Assembly: GCF_000308615.1 (NCBI RefSeq)
Contig: NZ_BAGB01000058.1
Coordinates: forward strand, 54,616-118,615
Source: Nocardia jiangxiensis NBRC 101359
Lineage (GTDB): Bacteria; Actinomycetota; Actinomycetes; Mycobacteriales; Mycobacteriaceae
DNA: 64,000 nucleotides
Reading direction: 5' to 3'
Position numbers and translations under genes: made by a program. Below, piece by piece: positions 8,833 through 16,638 of this stretch. Each line of letters begins with the position of its first letter. The stretch's first letter is position 1. The notes under the pieces were generated by a model. That model did not search any database. It saw nothing but the letters and a program-made list of their open reading frames with translations, and was not told the DNA's origin.

Positions 8833-9801
8833 TCAGTCCGGTGATCGTATCGACGCGGAGTCACCGACCGGACCGTCCGCCGCGGTCTCCTCGGCGGCAG
8901 TCGAATCGGCGGCGGACTCGGATGCCGACCGGGATTTTCGCTGCGCGATCGCGACGCCGAGCAGGCACAGGATTCCGCCGAGCAGGGCCAGGGCGGGCGG
9001 GAACTCACCGAGCGTGGGCCATGCCAGCAGCACGGTGAGGGACGGGACGACGTACGTTGTCGCGGCCAGGCGCCCCACCGGCATGTGCGCCAGGGCGTAG
9101 GACCAGGTCCAGAAGGCCAGCGCCGTTGGCAGAAGTCCCAAATACACTACTGCCGCAAGGTTTTCCGCCGAGGCATGAGCCACGTCGGTCACCAACTGGC
9201 CACTGAAGGGCAGGCAGGCGATCGCACCGATCGCGCTGGCGTATGCGGTGACCTGCAAGGGCGAGGCATGCGCGAGAGCGGGTTTCTGGAGGATGGCGCC
9301 GAGGGCATGCCCCGCGGCTGCGGCCAGGCACAGCAGCGCGCCGGTGATCGCGGTACGACCGCCACCGCTGGCAACCCCGGCCAGAATCGCCCCGACGAAG
9401 GCCACCGCGATACCGGCGAGCAGGGGACGTGGAAAGCCCTCGCGGAGGAACAGTCCGGCGAGCAACGCGACGAACAGCGGGCCGGTACCGACCAGAAGCG
9501 CGGCTATTCCGGCATCCGTATGCTGCTCACCCCAATTGAGCGCGACCATGTACAGCCCGAACCAGAACACTCCCATGCCCAGGATCCCGGGCCATGCGGC
9601 ACGCGGCGGCAGTCCCTCACGTCTGGCCGCCACCACCGCGAGCAGCACCACGGCTCCGATCAGCAAGCGGCCCAAGGCCATCGAACCGGGGCGGAAACTC
9701 TCACCGGCATGCCGGATCGCCACGAACGCCGAGGCCCACAGCACCATGGTGACCAGTGCGGCGGCCGTCGCCCGGACAGAAATCGTCTCATCGCGCGTCA
9801 T
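8833..9801 (-). CDS. EamA/DMT-family metabolite exporter
   Basis: A 322-residue polytopic protein with about ten hydrophobic helices and the internal two-fold repeat of the drug/metabolite transporter superfamily (TMVLWASAFVAIRHAG, then LLCLAAAAGHALGAILQKPAL). The last 40 residues are a soluble Ser/Ala/Glu-rich tail. These carriers usually export amino acids or small aromatic compounds. It is the last gene of the DAHP synthase-chorismatase-ligase operon and its start overlaps the ligase stop by 14 bases, so I infer it exports the operon's product or an intermediate. The ATG at 9801 was chosen since upstream residues are not membrane-like and the gene then fits the family length. Confidence 0.85.
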   Translation of the reverse strand: MTRDETISVRATAAALVTMVLWASAFVAIRHAGESFRPGSMALGRLLIGAVVLLAVVAARREGLPPRAAWPGILGMGVFWFGLYMVALNWGEQHTDAGIAALLVGTGPLFVALLAGLFLREGFPRPLLAGIAVAFVGAILAGVASGGGRTAITGALLCLAAAAGHALGAILQKPALAHASPLQVTAYASAIGAIACLPFSGQLVTDVAHASAENLAAVVYLGLLPTALAFWTWSYALAHMPVGRLAATTYVVPSLTVLLAWPTLGEFPPALALLGGILCLLGVAIAQRKSRSASESAADSTAAEETAADGPVGDSASIRSPD

Positions 9802-11329
9802 CGGGTACCTCCGTGTTCCATTCGCGCAGCGTTCGGCGAAGAATCTTTCCGGTGCCATTGCGTGGCAGAGCATCGACGAATTCGACGTCCTCCGGGACCT
9901 TGTACCACGTCAACGATGCCTCGGCACTCGAACGGATCGCTTCGGCCAGTTCACCTTTCGAGTGCACGCCGGGCTCGGCGACGACGTAGGCGCGCAGACT
10001 CGTCACACCGGTGCCCCGCCGCACGGCGCACACGGCGGCCTCACGCACACCGGCGACCGCGGTGATCAGGTCCTCCACCTCCACGGGGTGCACATTGGCT
10101 CCGGCGACGATCTCGATATCGTCCACTCGCCCGAGCAGCTGCACCAGGCCGTCGTCCACCCGCGCGGCGTCACCGGTCGTGAACCACTCGTCCGGTCGCA
10201 GCCGGTGCGGCGGCGCACTGCCCTGCCGCACGCCCGGACCGATGGTCGGACCGCAGATCTGCAGCCATCCGACCACACCGTCCGGCACCGGCTCATCCGC
10301 GGCGTCGATCACCCGCATCCGGTACGGCGGCAGGATGCGGCCGAGGCTGTAGGGATGGCTCTCCTCCGGGCCGTCGGCCAACACCGCGTGCCCGATTTCG
10401 CTTGTGCCACAGATGTTCACCAGTCGCCGCCCGAGCAGCCAGCGCAACCGATCCTCGATGGGACGGGGCAACATCTCACCGGCGACGAGCGCCAGGCGCA
10501 GCCAGCTCAGGCGATCGGCGTCGGGGTGGGCCAGTATCCGGGCATAGAAACTCGGCTGAGCATAGAAGACGCCGACCCGATGACGTTGCAGCACCGACAG
10601 AGCGGTCGCCGCATCCGCCCGCTCGGGCGTGAGCACCACCGCGGCCCCGCGCTGCAGTGGCAGGAGCACCGAATTGCCCAGGCCGTAGGCGAAATACATC
10701 CGCGACACCGAGTAGCAGACCTCGCCCTCGCGCAGCGACAGGACACTGCCGATCGCCCGGTCGAAATGCAACGCGTCGCCGTGCACATGGAAGCACAGGC
10801 GGGGCGCTCCCGTTGTGCCGGAAGTGAATACCGCGAAGGCGGGGGCATCGGCCGAGACCACCTCGGGAACATTGTCCAGGTCCGCCGCGCTGCTGTGTTC
10901 GGTCAGCTCCGCCGCCGTCACCGTGCGGCCGTGGAAGACATCCTGCAGGGCGGGATCGGCGACGACCAGCACCACCTCGGCGATCTGCTCGCCCGAGCGC
11001 AGTTCATCGGCGTGGAAGAAGGTGTTCACGGGCACGGCGACCGCACCGATGCGCAGTACGGCGAGAAACGTCGTCACGAAGTCGATGCTGTCCGGCAGTG
11101 CGAGCAGCACCCGGTCCCCGTACCGAATGTCCAACCGGCGCAGGCCCTCTGCGGCCCGGCGGACCCTGTTGTAGATGTCACCGTAGGTGTGGTGCTGCGC
11201 GCCTTGGATGTACGCGGTCCGTTTCAGCCAGCCGTTGCGCGCCGCGAGGTACTCCAGCCACACGGCCAGGTTGCCGACGTCCTCGCGGACCGCGGGCACG
11301 GCGGCGGGTACATCTGTCGAGGTGGTCAT
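9788..11329 (-). CDS. Benzoate-CoA-ligase-like acyl-adenylating enzyme
   Basis: This 513-residue ANL-superfamily enzyme resembles benzoate and hydroxybenzoate CoA ligases in length and in NTFFHADEL and SVSRMYFAYGLGNS. The adenylation core reads FTSGTTGAPRLCFHVHGD. The Pro is followed by Arg, where most relatives have Lys, so the phosphate-binding loop is unusual. GTSEIGH, the hinge GRVDDIEIVAGANVHPVEVE and the C-terminal catalytic lysine in NGTGKILRRTLRE are present. Its ATG overlaps the chorismatase stop (ATGA), so the two are translated together. The simplest reading is that it activates the aromatic acid made by the chorismatase to its CoA thioester. The substrate is an inference from context. 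Confidence 0.82.
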   Translation of the reverse strand: MTTSTDVPAAVPAVREDVGNLAVWLEYLAARNGWLKRTAYIQGAQHHTYGDIYNRVRRAAEGLRRLDIRYGDRVLLALPDSIDFVTTFLAVLRIGAVAVPVNTFFHADELRSGEQIAEVVLVVADPALQDVFHGRTVTAAELTEHSSAADLDNVPEVVSADAPAFAVFTSGTTGAPRLCFHVHGDALHFDRAIGSVLSLREGEVCYSVSRMYFAYGLGNSVLLPLQRGAAVVLTPERADAATALSVLQRHRVGVFYAQPSFYARILAHPDADRLSWLRLALVAGEMLPRPIEDRLRWLLGRRLVNICGTSEIGHAVLADGPEESHPYSLGRILPPYRMRVIDAADEPVPDGVVGWLQICGPTIGPGVRQGSAPPHRLRPDEWFTTGDAARVDDGLVQLLGRVDDIEIVAGANVHPVEVEDLITAVAGVREAAVCAVRRGTGVTSLRAYVVAEPGVHSKGELAEAIRSSAEASLTWYKVPEDVEFVDALPRNGTGKILRRTLREWNTEVPDDAR

Positions 11330-12351
11330 CGGCAGACCCCCTCGATCTCCACGAGCAGATCGGCTCGGCACACGTCGACGTTGAAGTACGCGATCTCGAC
11401 GTGAGCGGGGAACACCAGCGTGCAGATATCGCGGACGACCGGAACATGTTCGCGATCACGCACATAGACCTTGATCTGATCGAGGTCCCGAACGCCGTAC
11501 CCGCCGCCGTTCACCCCGTATCGGCCCAGGTTGTCGCTGCCGACGAGCACATCGATGTTGCGCAGGGTTTCCACGGTCTGCCGGGCGACGTCATCCACGT
11601 GCGCGGTGTCCTCCCCCAGGATGCTCGCCGTACCCGAGACGAACAGGCTGCCCGTTTCCTGCCCGTCGAGGAACGTCGCCCGCGCGAAGCTCGGAGACTT
11701 CGGCCCGTACCGGGACGGGTACTCGTAGGCCGGTGTCTGCCGCGGATTCTCCAGGTGCACAGTGCGACCCGGCTTCGCGGCGATGAAGCACAGATCGACG
11801 CCGGGACTCAAGGTGCCGATTCCGGTGGCCGCCGGCAGCTGCGGGAAGTGTTCGCTCCAGGCGGCGAACGCTTCGGACCGTCCGACGCAGAAGTCACGGT
11901 AGATCTCGACCCCGTCCGCGTTCGGACTGGTGATCCCGCCGATGAGGTTCCACATGCGGACCAGATCGGTGTAACCGCGCTCCCAGGTGAATCGCAGAGC
12001 GTTCTCGTACAACTCGCGCACCCGATCGCGGTATACGGATTGTGGTTCCAGACGTACCGCGTAGAACAGATGCTCACCGTCCTCGGCGAAGACGGCGGGA
12101 CCGTCGGTACCGGCCCGCACCGGCAGATCGGTGCGCCAAATCTCTTCTGCCGGAACGTCATTCCCGCCGACCATGTGAGTGGTCAGACGTGGGGCGCTGC
12201 CGACCAGAGCAGGCGCGGCGGGCGTGCCGGCGAACTTGATCCGCCCCAGGATATTGCCGCGTGCCGCTCGGGCCGGTTCGCGAGATTCGGTGCAGCGGAC
12301 CAGGTCGGACCGCAGGCCCTGCACACGGTCCCCAGAATTTTGGTGACTCAT
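11326..12351 (-). CDS. Chorismatase (FkbO/Hyg5/XanB2 family)
   Basis: The 341-residue product matches chorismatases, which hydrolyse chorismate to an aromatic or dihydroaromatic acid plus pyruvate in the cytoplasm. Visible landmarks are LTTHMVGGNDVPAEEIWRTD, FAEDGEHLFYAVRLEP, WNLIGGIT, SPSFARATFLDG, SLFVSGTASILGEDTAHV and the C-terminal VFPAHVEIAYFNVDVCRADLLVEIEG with the acidic catalytic region. From memory, a Cys seven residues before the catalytic Glu marks the Hyg5-type, which gives 3-hydroxybenzoate. VCRADLLVE fits this, but I could not check an alignment. AGGAG eight bases upstream supports the ATG. Neighbours upstream (DAHP synthase) and downstream (CoA ligase, exporter) suggest a dedicated hydroxybenzoate route. 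Confidence 0.85.
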   Translation of the reverse strand: MSHQNSGDRVQGLRSDLVRCTESREPARAARGNILGRIKFAGTPAAPALVGSAPRLTTHMVGGNDVPAEEIWRTDLPVRAGTDGPAVFAEDGEHLFYAVRLEPQSVYRDRVRELYENALRFTWERGYTDLVRMWNLIGGITSPNADGVEIYRDFCVGRSEAFAAWSEHFPQLPAATGIGTLSPGVDLCFIAAKPGRTVHLENPRQTPAYEYPSRYGPKSPSFARATFLDGQETGSLFVSGTASILGEDTAHVDDVARQTVETLRNIDVLVGSDNLGRYGVNGGGYGVRDLDQIKVYVRDREHVPVVRDICTLVFPAHVEIAYFNVDVCRADLLVEIEGVCR

Positions 12352-12548
12352 GAATGAACTCCTGATACTTATGAAATAAAACGTCAATTACGGCCAGAGC
12401 AGACAGCTATGACCCATCGCCTGCCGTTGAAATACCAATGGCAGGTCAATCGGAATCCGATCCGGTCGATATTCGTTCGCCGGGCGGTCAGCCGTTCAAG
12501 AAGGTGCCCCGCAGGAATTGATCCGGGTTTCGATCGTGCGTATACGGA

Positions 12549-13637
12549 TCAGTTCCGACGGCGCCCGACCGCGCGTCGCCGCCGCGTCGATGCCGCGAGC
12601 ACATCGAGCAGATCGACGGTATCCGCGAAGCCGATACACGCATCGGTGATGCTCATTCCGTATTCCACCGGTGCGGCTTGTTTTCCCTCCAGCAGGAACG
12701 ATTCGATCATGACCCCGACGATGCCGGTCTGCCCGCTCGCGATCTGTTCGCCGATATCGGCGACGACGGCAGGCTGGCGGCGATGATCCTTCCCGCTGTT
12801 GCCGTGCGAGGCATCGATGACGACTCGCTCGGGTAGCGCGGACGCGCCCAGTTCGCGCAATGCGGCCTGCACCGAGAGCGCGGTGTAGTTCGGTCCGGAG
12901 GAGCCGCCGCGCAGGACGAGATGGGCGTCCGGATTGCCCCGGCTGCGGTGCACGACCGGCATGCCGTCGTCGCTGACACCGGGGAATGTGTGCGGCTGAG
13001 CGGCTGCCAGCATCGCGTTGACCGCCGCCTCGACGTCACCGTCGACGGTGTTCTTACAGCCGACCGGCATCGGCAGCCAGGAGGCGAGTTGCCGATGGGG
13101 CTGGCTGGTGACGGTCCGTGCGCCGATCGCGGCATAGCTGATGACGTCGGCAAGGTAGGCGGCGACGAACGGATCGACGAACTCTCCGGCGAGGGGCAGC
13201 CCGGTCGCGGCCGCGTCGATCAGGAACCGGCGGCCGATCCGCAGCCCCGCGGCGAGGTCTCCGCCGCCGTCGAGACCGGGATCGTGCACGAGTCCCTTCC
13301 AGCCCACGATCGAGCGAGGTTTCTCCAGATAGGCTCGCAGGACGACGATCAAGTCCTCGGAGTAGGACTCCGCCGCCGCGGCCAGCCGGCGAGCGTAGTC
13401 GAGCCCGGCGACCGGGTCGTGGATGGAGCACGGGCCGACGATGGCGACGACGCGGTCGTCGGTGCCGTCCAGGACGCGGCGCAGCGCGGCGCGATGCAGG
13501 CCGATCTCGGCCGCCCGTGCGGGATGTAGCGGGATATCGGCGGCCACCGCCCCCGAAGTGGGCAGAGATGTGAGCACAACGGGCGAGTCCCGGGCCGATC
13601 CGACGGAAGGTTCACCAACGCAACTTTCGGCGAACAT
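12549..13637 (-). CDS. 3-deoxy-D-arabino-heptulosonate 7-phosphate synthase, type I
   Basis: This 362-residue enzyme joins phosphoenolpyruvate and erythrose 4-phosphate, the first step of the shikimate pathway. Type I (AroFGH) motifs are plain: GPCSIHDP, KPRSIVGWKGLVHDP, RGGSSGPNY, DASHGNSGKDHRRQ and YGMSITDACIGF. Corynebacteriales normally use a type II enzyme for primary metabolism, so a type I copy next to a chorismatase looks like an extra enzyme dedicated to precursor supply. The last dozen residues are strongly basic. GGGAG precedes the ATG. The chorismatase follows after 197 bases with an AT-rich stretch, so it may also have its own promoter. Feedback sensitivity cannot be read from sequence. 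Confidence 0.92.
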   Translation of the reverse strand: MFAESCVGEPSVGSARDSPVVLTSLPTSGAVAADIPLHPARAAEIGLHRAALRRVLDGTDDRVVAIVGPCSIHDPVAGLDYARRLAAAAESYSEDLIVVLRAYLEKPRSIVGWKGLVHDPGLDGGGDLAAGLRIGRRFLIDAAATGLPLAGEFVDPFVAAYLADVISYAAIGARTVTSQPHRQLASWLPMPVGCKNTVDGDVEAAVNAMLAAAQPHTFPGVSDDGMPVVHRSRGNPDAHLVLRGGSSGPNYTALSVQAALRELGASALPERVVIDASHGNSGKDHRRQPAVVADIGEQIASGQTGIVGVMIESFLLEGKQAAPVEYGMSITDACIGFADTVDLLDVLAASTRRRRAVGRRRN

Positions 13638-13781
13638 GATAACTCCCTGGATTAAGTTGTAAATATCAGGATAAGCAGACGAGGATCTGATTCATTCGGT
13701 AGTCAATTGCGTCCGGCAATGCACGGGCAGGCTGCGCCGACCACCCGACAAAATTGCGCACCCCCGATTGCGCAGCCGCGT

Positions 13782-13865
13782 TCAGAGTAGCGAACCGCGC
13801 GCAGGCGGATCGTCACCGAGCCCGAAGAAAAGTAGAGCTATCCGATACTCCGGAATTAGTGGCAT
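13782..13865 (-). CDS. Possible 27-aa peptide leading the DAHP synthase operon
   Basis: An ATG with GGAGG six bases upstream opens a 27-codon frame reading MPLIPEYRIALLFFGLGDD followed by PPARGSLL. It lies 144 bases before the DAHP synthase gene, on the same strand and downstream of the two inverted repeats. The ribosome binding site is stronger than those of most real genes nearby. The peptide has a hydrophobic core and a Gly-Asp-Asp-Pro-Pro turn; it has no Trp or repeated Phe/Tyr run, so it does not look like a classical aromatic attenuator. It could be a leader peptide, a small functional peptide or a chance frame. Confidence 0.35.
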   Translation of the reverse strand: MPLIPEYRIALLFFGLGDDPPARGSLL

Positions 13866-13930
13866 TGAATCCTCCAAGTGTGCCGCGCTCGCATCGGTGC
13901 GACATTTGACGGCTTGGCAGGTCTTCCGGG

Positions 13931-14018
13931 ATGTTACGGCAGTCAGCGTAACATGCCATAGTTTGGTGTAACAGAACAAATTTCAACGGGCCGTCATTTG
14001 ACGTCATGATACGTCAAA
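13931..14018 (-). promoter_or_regulatory. Promoter/operator region of the DAHP synthase-chorismatase operon
   Basis: Two perfect inverted repeats with the same 8-base spacing occur here: ATGTTACG-N8-CGTAACAT (13931-13954) and TTTGACG-N8-CGTCAAA (13997-14018). A further TGTTACA half-site lies at 13967-13973, 20 bases from the matching half of the first repeat. On the minus strand TTGAAA (13981-13986) and AACTAT (13958-13963), 17 bases apart, could be -35 and -10 elements. The first repeat would then cover the transcription start, as a repressor site would, while the second lies upstream. The two arms differ in sequence, so two regulators are possible. The remaining sequence down to the DAHP synthase start contains GGCTGCGC and GCGCAGCC arms that could pair in RNA. 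Confidence 0.5.
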
Positions 14019-14054
14019 CATATTGGGGCGGAGAGGATTCGGCGGCGCGCGCCC

Positions 14055-14591
14055 TCACCGCGTGACTTCGCCGAGCACCGCGCCGATGAGGCGGGCGGAT
14101 CGGTCGGCGATCTCCTCGGTTGGACAGGGGCGGTCGTGTTCGAGCCACCAGACGATCGACTGGACGAACATCGCGGAGATGACGCTGGGGACCAGGGCAT
14201 CCGGTTGCCTGCCGGGGAGGTGCGCGGTGGACATGGCGGCCAGCGCCGAACGCATCCGGTCGGCGAACCACGGGCTGCCCTTGCGACCGAGCAACGCGCC
14301 GTAGAGCCGGTGATACGCGTCGATGTGCCGGAAGAAATCGGCCCAGCGTTCCCGGGACGTCCGGGTGTCGTCACCACCCGCGGTCATCTCGGCCATGGCC
14401 TCGTCGAAGATCTGCTCGACCAGCTCGTATTTGTCCCGATAGTTCCGGTAGAACGCGGCGCGGCTGATCATGGCGCGCGAGGTCAGCTCACCCACGGTGA
14501 CGCGATCGAATCCGCGCTCCTCGATCAGGTCGACCAGCGCCTCCCGCAGCAGGGCGCGAGTGCGGCGCACACGCACATTCGGTCGAGACAA
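14055..14591 (-). CDS. TetR-family transcriptional regulator
   Basis: The 178-residue protein starts MSRPNVRVRRTRALLREALVDLIEERGFDRVTVGELTSRAMISRAAFYRNYRDK, a typical TetR DNA-binding domain, followed by an all-helical ligand domain ending LIGAVLGEVTR. A TTG start at 14591 with GGAG eight bases upstream fits best; the frame stays open upstream without similarity. It is divergent from the quinone-oxidoreductase gene, and a 23-base palindrome lies between them. More copies of the half-site TCTCGTTC fall right at its own start. It should repress the oxidoreductase and itself; the ligand is unknown. Confidence 0.85.
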   Translation of the reverse strand: MSRPNVRVRRTRALLREALVDLIEERGFDRVTVGELTSRAMISRAAFYRNYRDKYELVEQIFDEAMAEMTAGGDDTRTSRERWADFFRHIDAYHRLYGALLGRKGSPWFADRMRSALAAMSTAHLPGRQPDALVPSVISAMFVQSIVWWLEHDRPCPTEEIADRSARLIGAVLGEVTR

Positions 14592-14679
14592 TTCTCGTTC
14601 TCCGTCTCGTTCGGGACGGTGTCGGTGATGTGGTTCTTGTGGGCCCGGTCCTCGCGATCGGACACTGCACTGGCGTTTC

Positions 14680-14702
14680 GAACGAGACAACCTGTCTCGT
14701 TC
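14680..14702. promoter_or_regulatory. TetR operator (perfect palindrome)
   Basis: The arms GAACGAGACA and TGTCTCGTTC pair exactly around a 3-base centre. The site lies 25 bases before the oxidoreductase ATG. Two further TCTCGTTC half-sites occur at about 14594-14613, over the start of the tetR gene, which suggests autoregulation. Confidence 0.8.
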
Positions 14703-14726
14703 CGCACCGAGTGTAGGAGTAACGCT

Positions 14727-15695
14727 ATGCGGGCTGTGCAGGTCACCCGATTCGGCGGACCGGAGGTGCTGACCGTCGATGACGTCGCGGATCCGACGCC
14801 GGATGCGGGTCAGATCCTGGTCGAGGTCGATCTGGCGGGAGTCGCTTACGGGGATGTGATCGTGCGCTCGGGCCGGTATCCGCTGCCGCTGCCCTGGACG
14901 CCCGGACTGGAGGTCGGCGGCCGGGTGATCGCGGTCGGTTCCGATGTGGACCGCGACCTGATCGGCAGGACCGTCGTCGCGACCACGGTCGGACAACGCG
15001 GCGGATACGCCGAGCGCGCGATCGTCTCGGCGGACTACGCGTTCCCGCTGCCGGACGGCCTGCCGCTCGATATCGCGCTGACGGTGTTCCAGGCCGGTGC
15101 GGTGGCGCGTGGCCTGCTTGCCGAGATGCGGGTCGGCAGTTCCGACACCGTGCTGATCACCGCTGCGGCAGGGCGAATCGGTTCACTGCTGATCCAGTTG
15201 GCGAAGTCGGCGGGAGCCACCGTCATCGGCGCCGCGAGCGGTGAGAAGTCAGCTGCTGTAATGGATTTCGGAGCCGATCGCGCGCTCGACTACGGTCTCG
15301 CCGAATGGCCCGGTCAGGTCCGGGAACTGACCGGCGGCCGTGGTGTGGACGTGGTGCTCGACGCGATCGGCGGCGACACCGCCGAGCAGGCGCTCACGGC
15401 CGTCGCGGACGGCGGCGGCCGAATCGGCTTGTACGGCTTCGCATCCGGCCGCTGGCCGGATCTGGACGCCCGAACGCTCGCCAGTCGCGGACTGACGGTC
15501 TCCGGTCCGCTGGGTGCGGTCATCCGCAAGTCCGATGCCGAACAGCGGGACGACGCCGCACAGGCGCTCGCCGCGGCGGCTCGCGGCGAGCTGACGCCGC
15601 GGATCCACGCCCGATTCCCCCTGGTGCAGGCCGCCGCGGCGCACCGCGAAATCGAACAATGTCACTCGATCGGCGCGGTGCTCATCACGCGCTAG
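14727..15695 (+). CDS. NADPH:quinone-oxidoreductase-type MDR dehydrogenase
   Basis: A 322-residue medium-chain dehydrogenase/reductase of the zinc-free quinone reductase type. It begins MRAVQVTRFGGPEVLTVDDV, has PLPWTPGLEVGGRVIAVG and the nucleotide-binding segment ITAAAGRIGSLLIQLAKSAGATVIG, where AAAGRIGS replaces the common AAGGVG. GGRGVDVVLDAIGGD follows. It probably reduces quinones or enones with NADPH. TAGGAG stands seven bases before the ATG. Expression should be released when the divergent TetR protein binds its ligand. Substrate unknown. Confidence 0.86.
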   Translation: MRAVQVTRFGGPEVLTVDDVADPTPDAGQILVEVDLAGVAYGDVIVRSGRYPLPLPWTPGLEVGGRVIAVGSDVDRDLIGRTVVATTVGQRGGYAERAIVSADYAFPLPDGLPLDIALTVFQAGAVARGLLAEMRVGSSDTVLITAAAGRIGSLLIQLAKSAGATVIGAASGEKSAAVMDFGADRALDYGLAEWPGQVRELTGGRGVDVVLDAIGGDTAEQALTAVADGGGRIGLYGFASGRWPDLDARTLASRGLTVSGPLGAVIRKSDAEQRDDAAQALAAAARGELTPRIHARFPLVQAAAAHREIEQCHSIGAVLITR

Positions 15696-15734
15696 ATTCC
15701 CTTGTCTCGCAAGCTATTCGACTGCGACAGGATT

Positions 15735-16415
15735 TCAGCAGCCGTAGAGCTTACCGATACCCTCGGTGGGCGTCTTCTCGCTCAGGCAACCGAACGGGAG
15801 GATGCCCGCATCACTGATCCGGACCGCCGACTTGGTGGACTTGTCCTCGCAGATCAATCCGCTGGAATCCATGCGGCAGGTGTAATCGCCTGCGGCGATC
15901 CGTGATCCGTAGGGAAGCTGGTTGCCGTAGCCGCGCACGAACGGGCCCGGATCGCCGTGCATGGAGCCCACCGAGGCCTTGGTACCGGTGAAGTCAATCC
16001 AGTTGGCCACGAACTCACCCTCGCCGCTGCGGGCCGGCTGGGCCGGCGGATTCTTCAGATCGACCAGGCAGTACAGGCCCGGCATGCCCTCCTCGGAATC
16101 GCTGGTGCACTTGATCTTTGCGGTCGGGCTGTTGAAGGCGACGTCGCCGTCCTTCAACGGGGTGGTCGTACCGTCCTGGGTCGTCGCGGTGGCGAATTTC
16201 GCCGCGTCGGCGGGGCGGCCGTCCTGCACCCAGGCATCGACCGCGGCGAAGGACGCCCCCTGCCCCGGCGCCCTGCCCGACGAGTCAGTGGTCGAGGGAG
16301 CTGCCAAGGCGGAGGTGGCCGATTCGGTCGGCGCAACGGTGTGCGCGTGCTGATCGGTTGCGGTCGAACAGCCCGCCACCAGAAGTACGAGCACTGTCAA
16401 TGCCGCGATACGCAT
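15735..16415 (-). CDS. Putative lipoprotein
   Basis: The 226-residue product opens with a lipoprotein signal peptide, MRIAALTVLVLLVAGC, with the lipobox Cys at residue 16. A Ser/Thr/Ala-rich linker follows to about residue 55. The folded part has paired cysteines (IKCTSD, LYCLVD, YTCRMD, LICEDK, FGCLSE, LYGC), which suggests disulfide bonds outside the cell. It resembles conserved mycolata lipoproteins of unknown function with a repeated extracellular beta-sheet unit. The role cannot be inferred from neighbours: it is convergent with the oxidoreductase and unrelated to the sigma-factor operon. Confidence 0.75.
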   Translation of the reverse strand: MRIAALTVLVLLVAGCSTATDQHAHTVAPTESATSALAAPSTTDSSGRAPGQGASFAAVDAWVQDGRPADAAKFATATTQDGTTTPLKDGDVAFNSPTAKIKCTSDSEEGMPGLYCLVDLKNPPAQPARSGEGEFVANWIDFTGTKASVGSMHGDPGPFVRGYGNQLPYGSRIAAGDYTCRMDSSGLICEDKSTKSAVRISDAGILPFGCLSEKTPTEGIGKLYGC

Positions 16416-16561
16416 ACAACCCACCCTAGGGGCACAGCGCCACCCGCGCGAAAGCGCCGCGCGGCGCAGCGAACCTGTCGTACCCCCCTGCCATGCTGGA
16501 GCGACCGAGGGGCGGCGGATCGAAAAGAGATCTGACACATGTGGGTTCGGGAGACCGTTCG

Positions 16562-16588
16562 TGTCGATTTCGGGGATGTTCGTTCGAC
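16562..16588 (+). promoter_or_regulatory. Candidate ECF42 sigma-factor promoter
   Basis: TGTCGA (16562-16567) and CGAC (16585-16588) are separated by 17 bases, 50 bases upstream of the RibD-like gene. The -35 hexamer matches the TGTCGA I recall being reported for ECF42 sigma factors. The sigma factor of this group is the third gene of the operon, so positive autoregulation is expected. The match to the published motif is from memory. Confidence 0.5.
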
Positions 16589-16638
16589 GGGTAGGTGAAG
16601 GGGCCGAATGGCGGCCGCACAACCGGAAGGACAACAGC

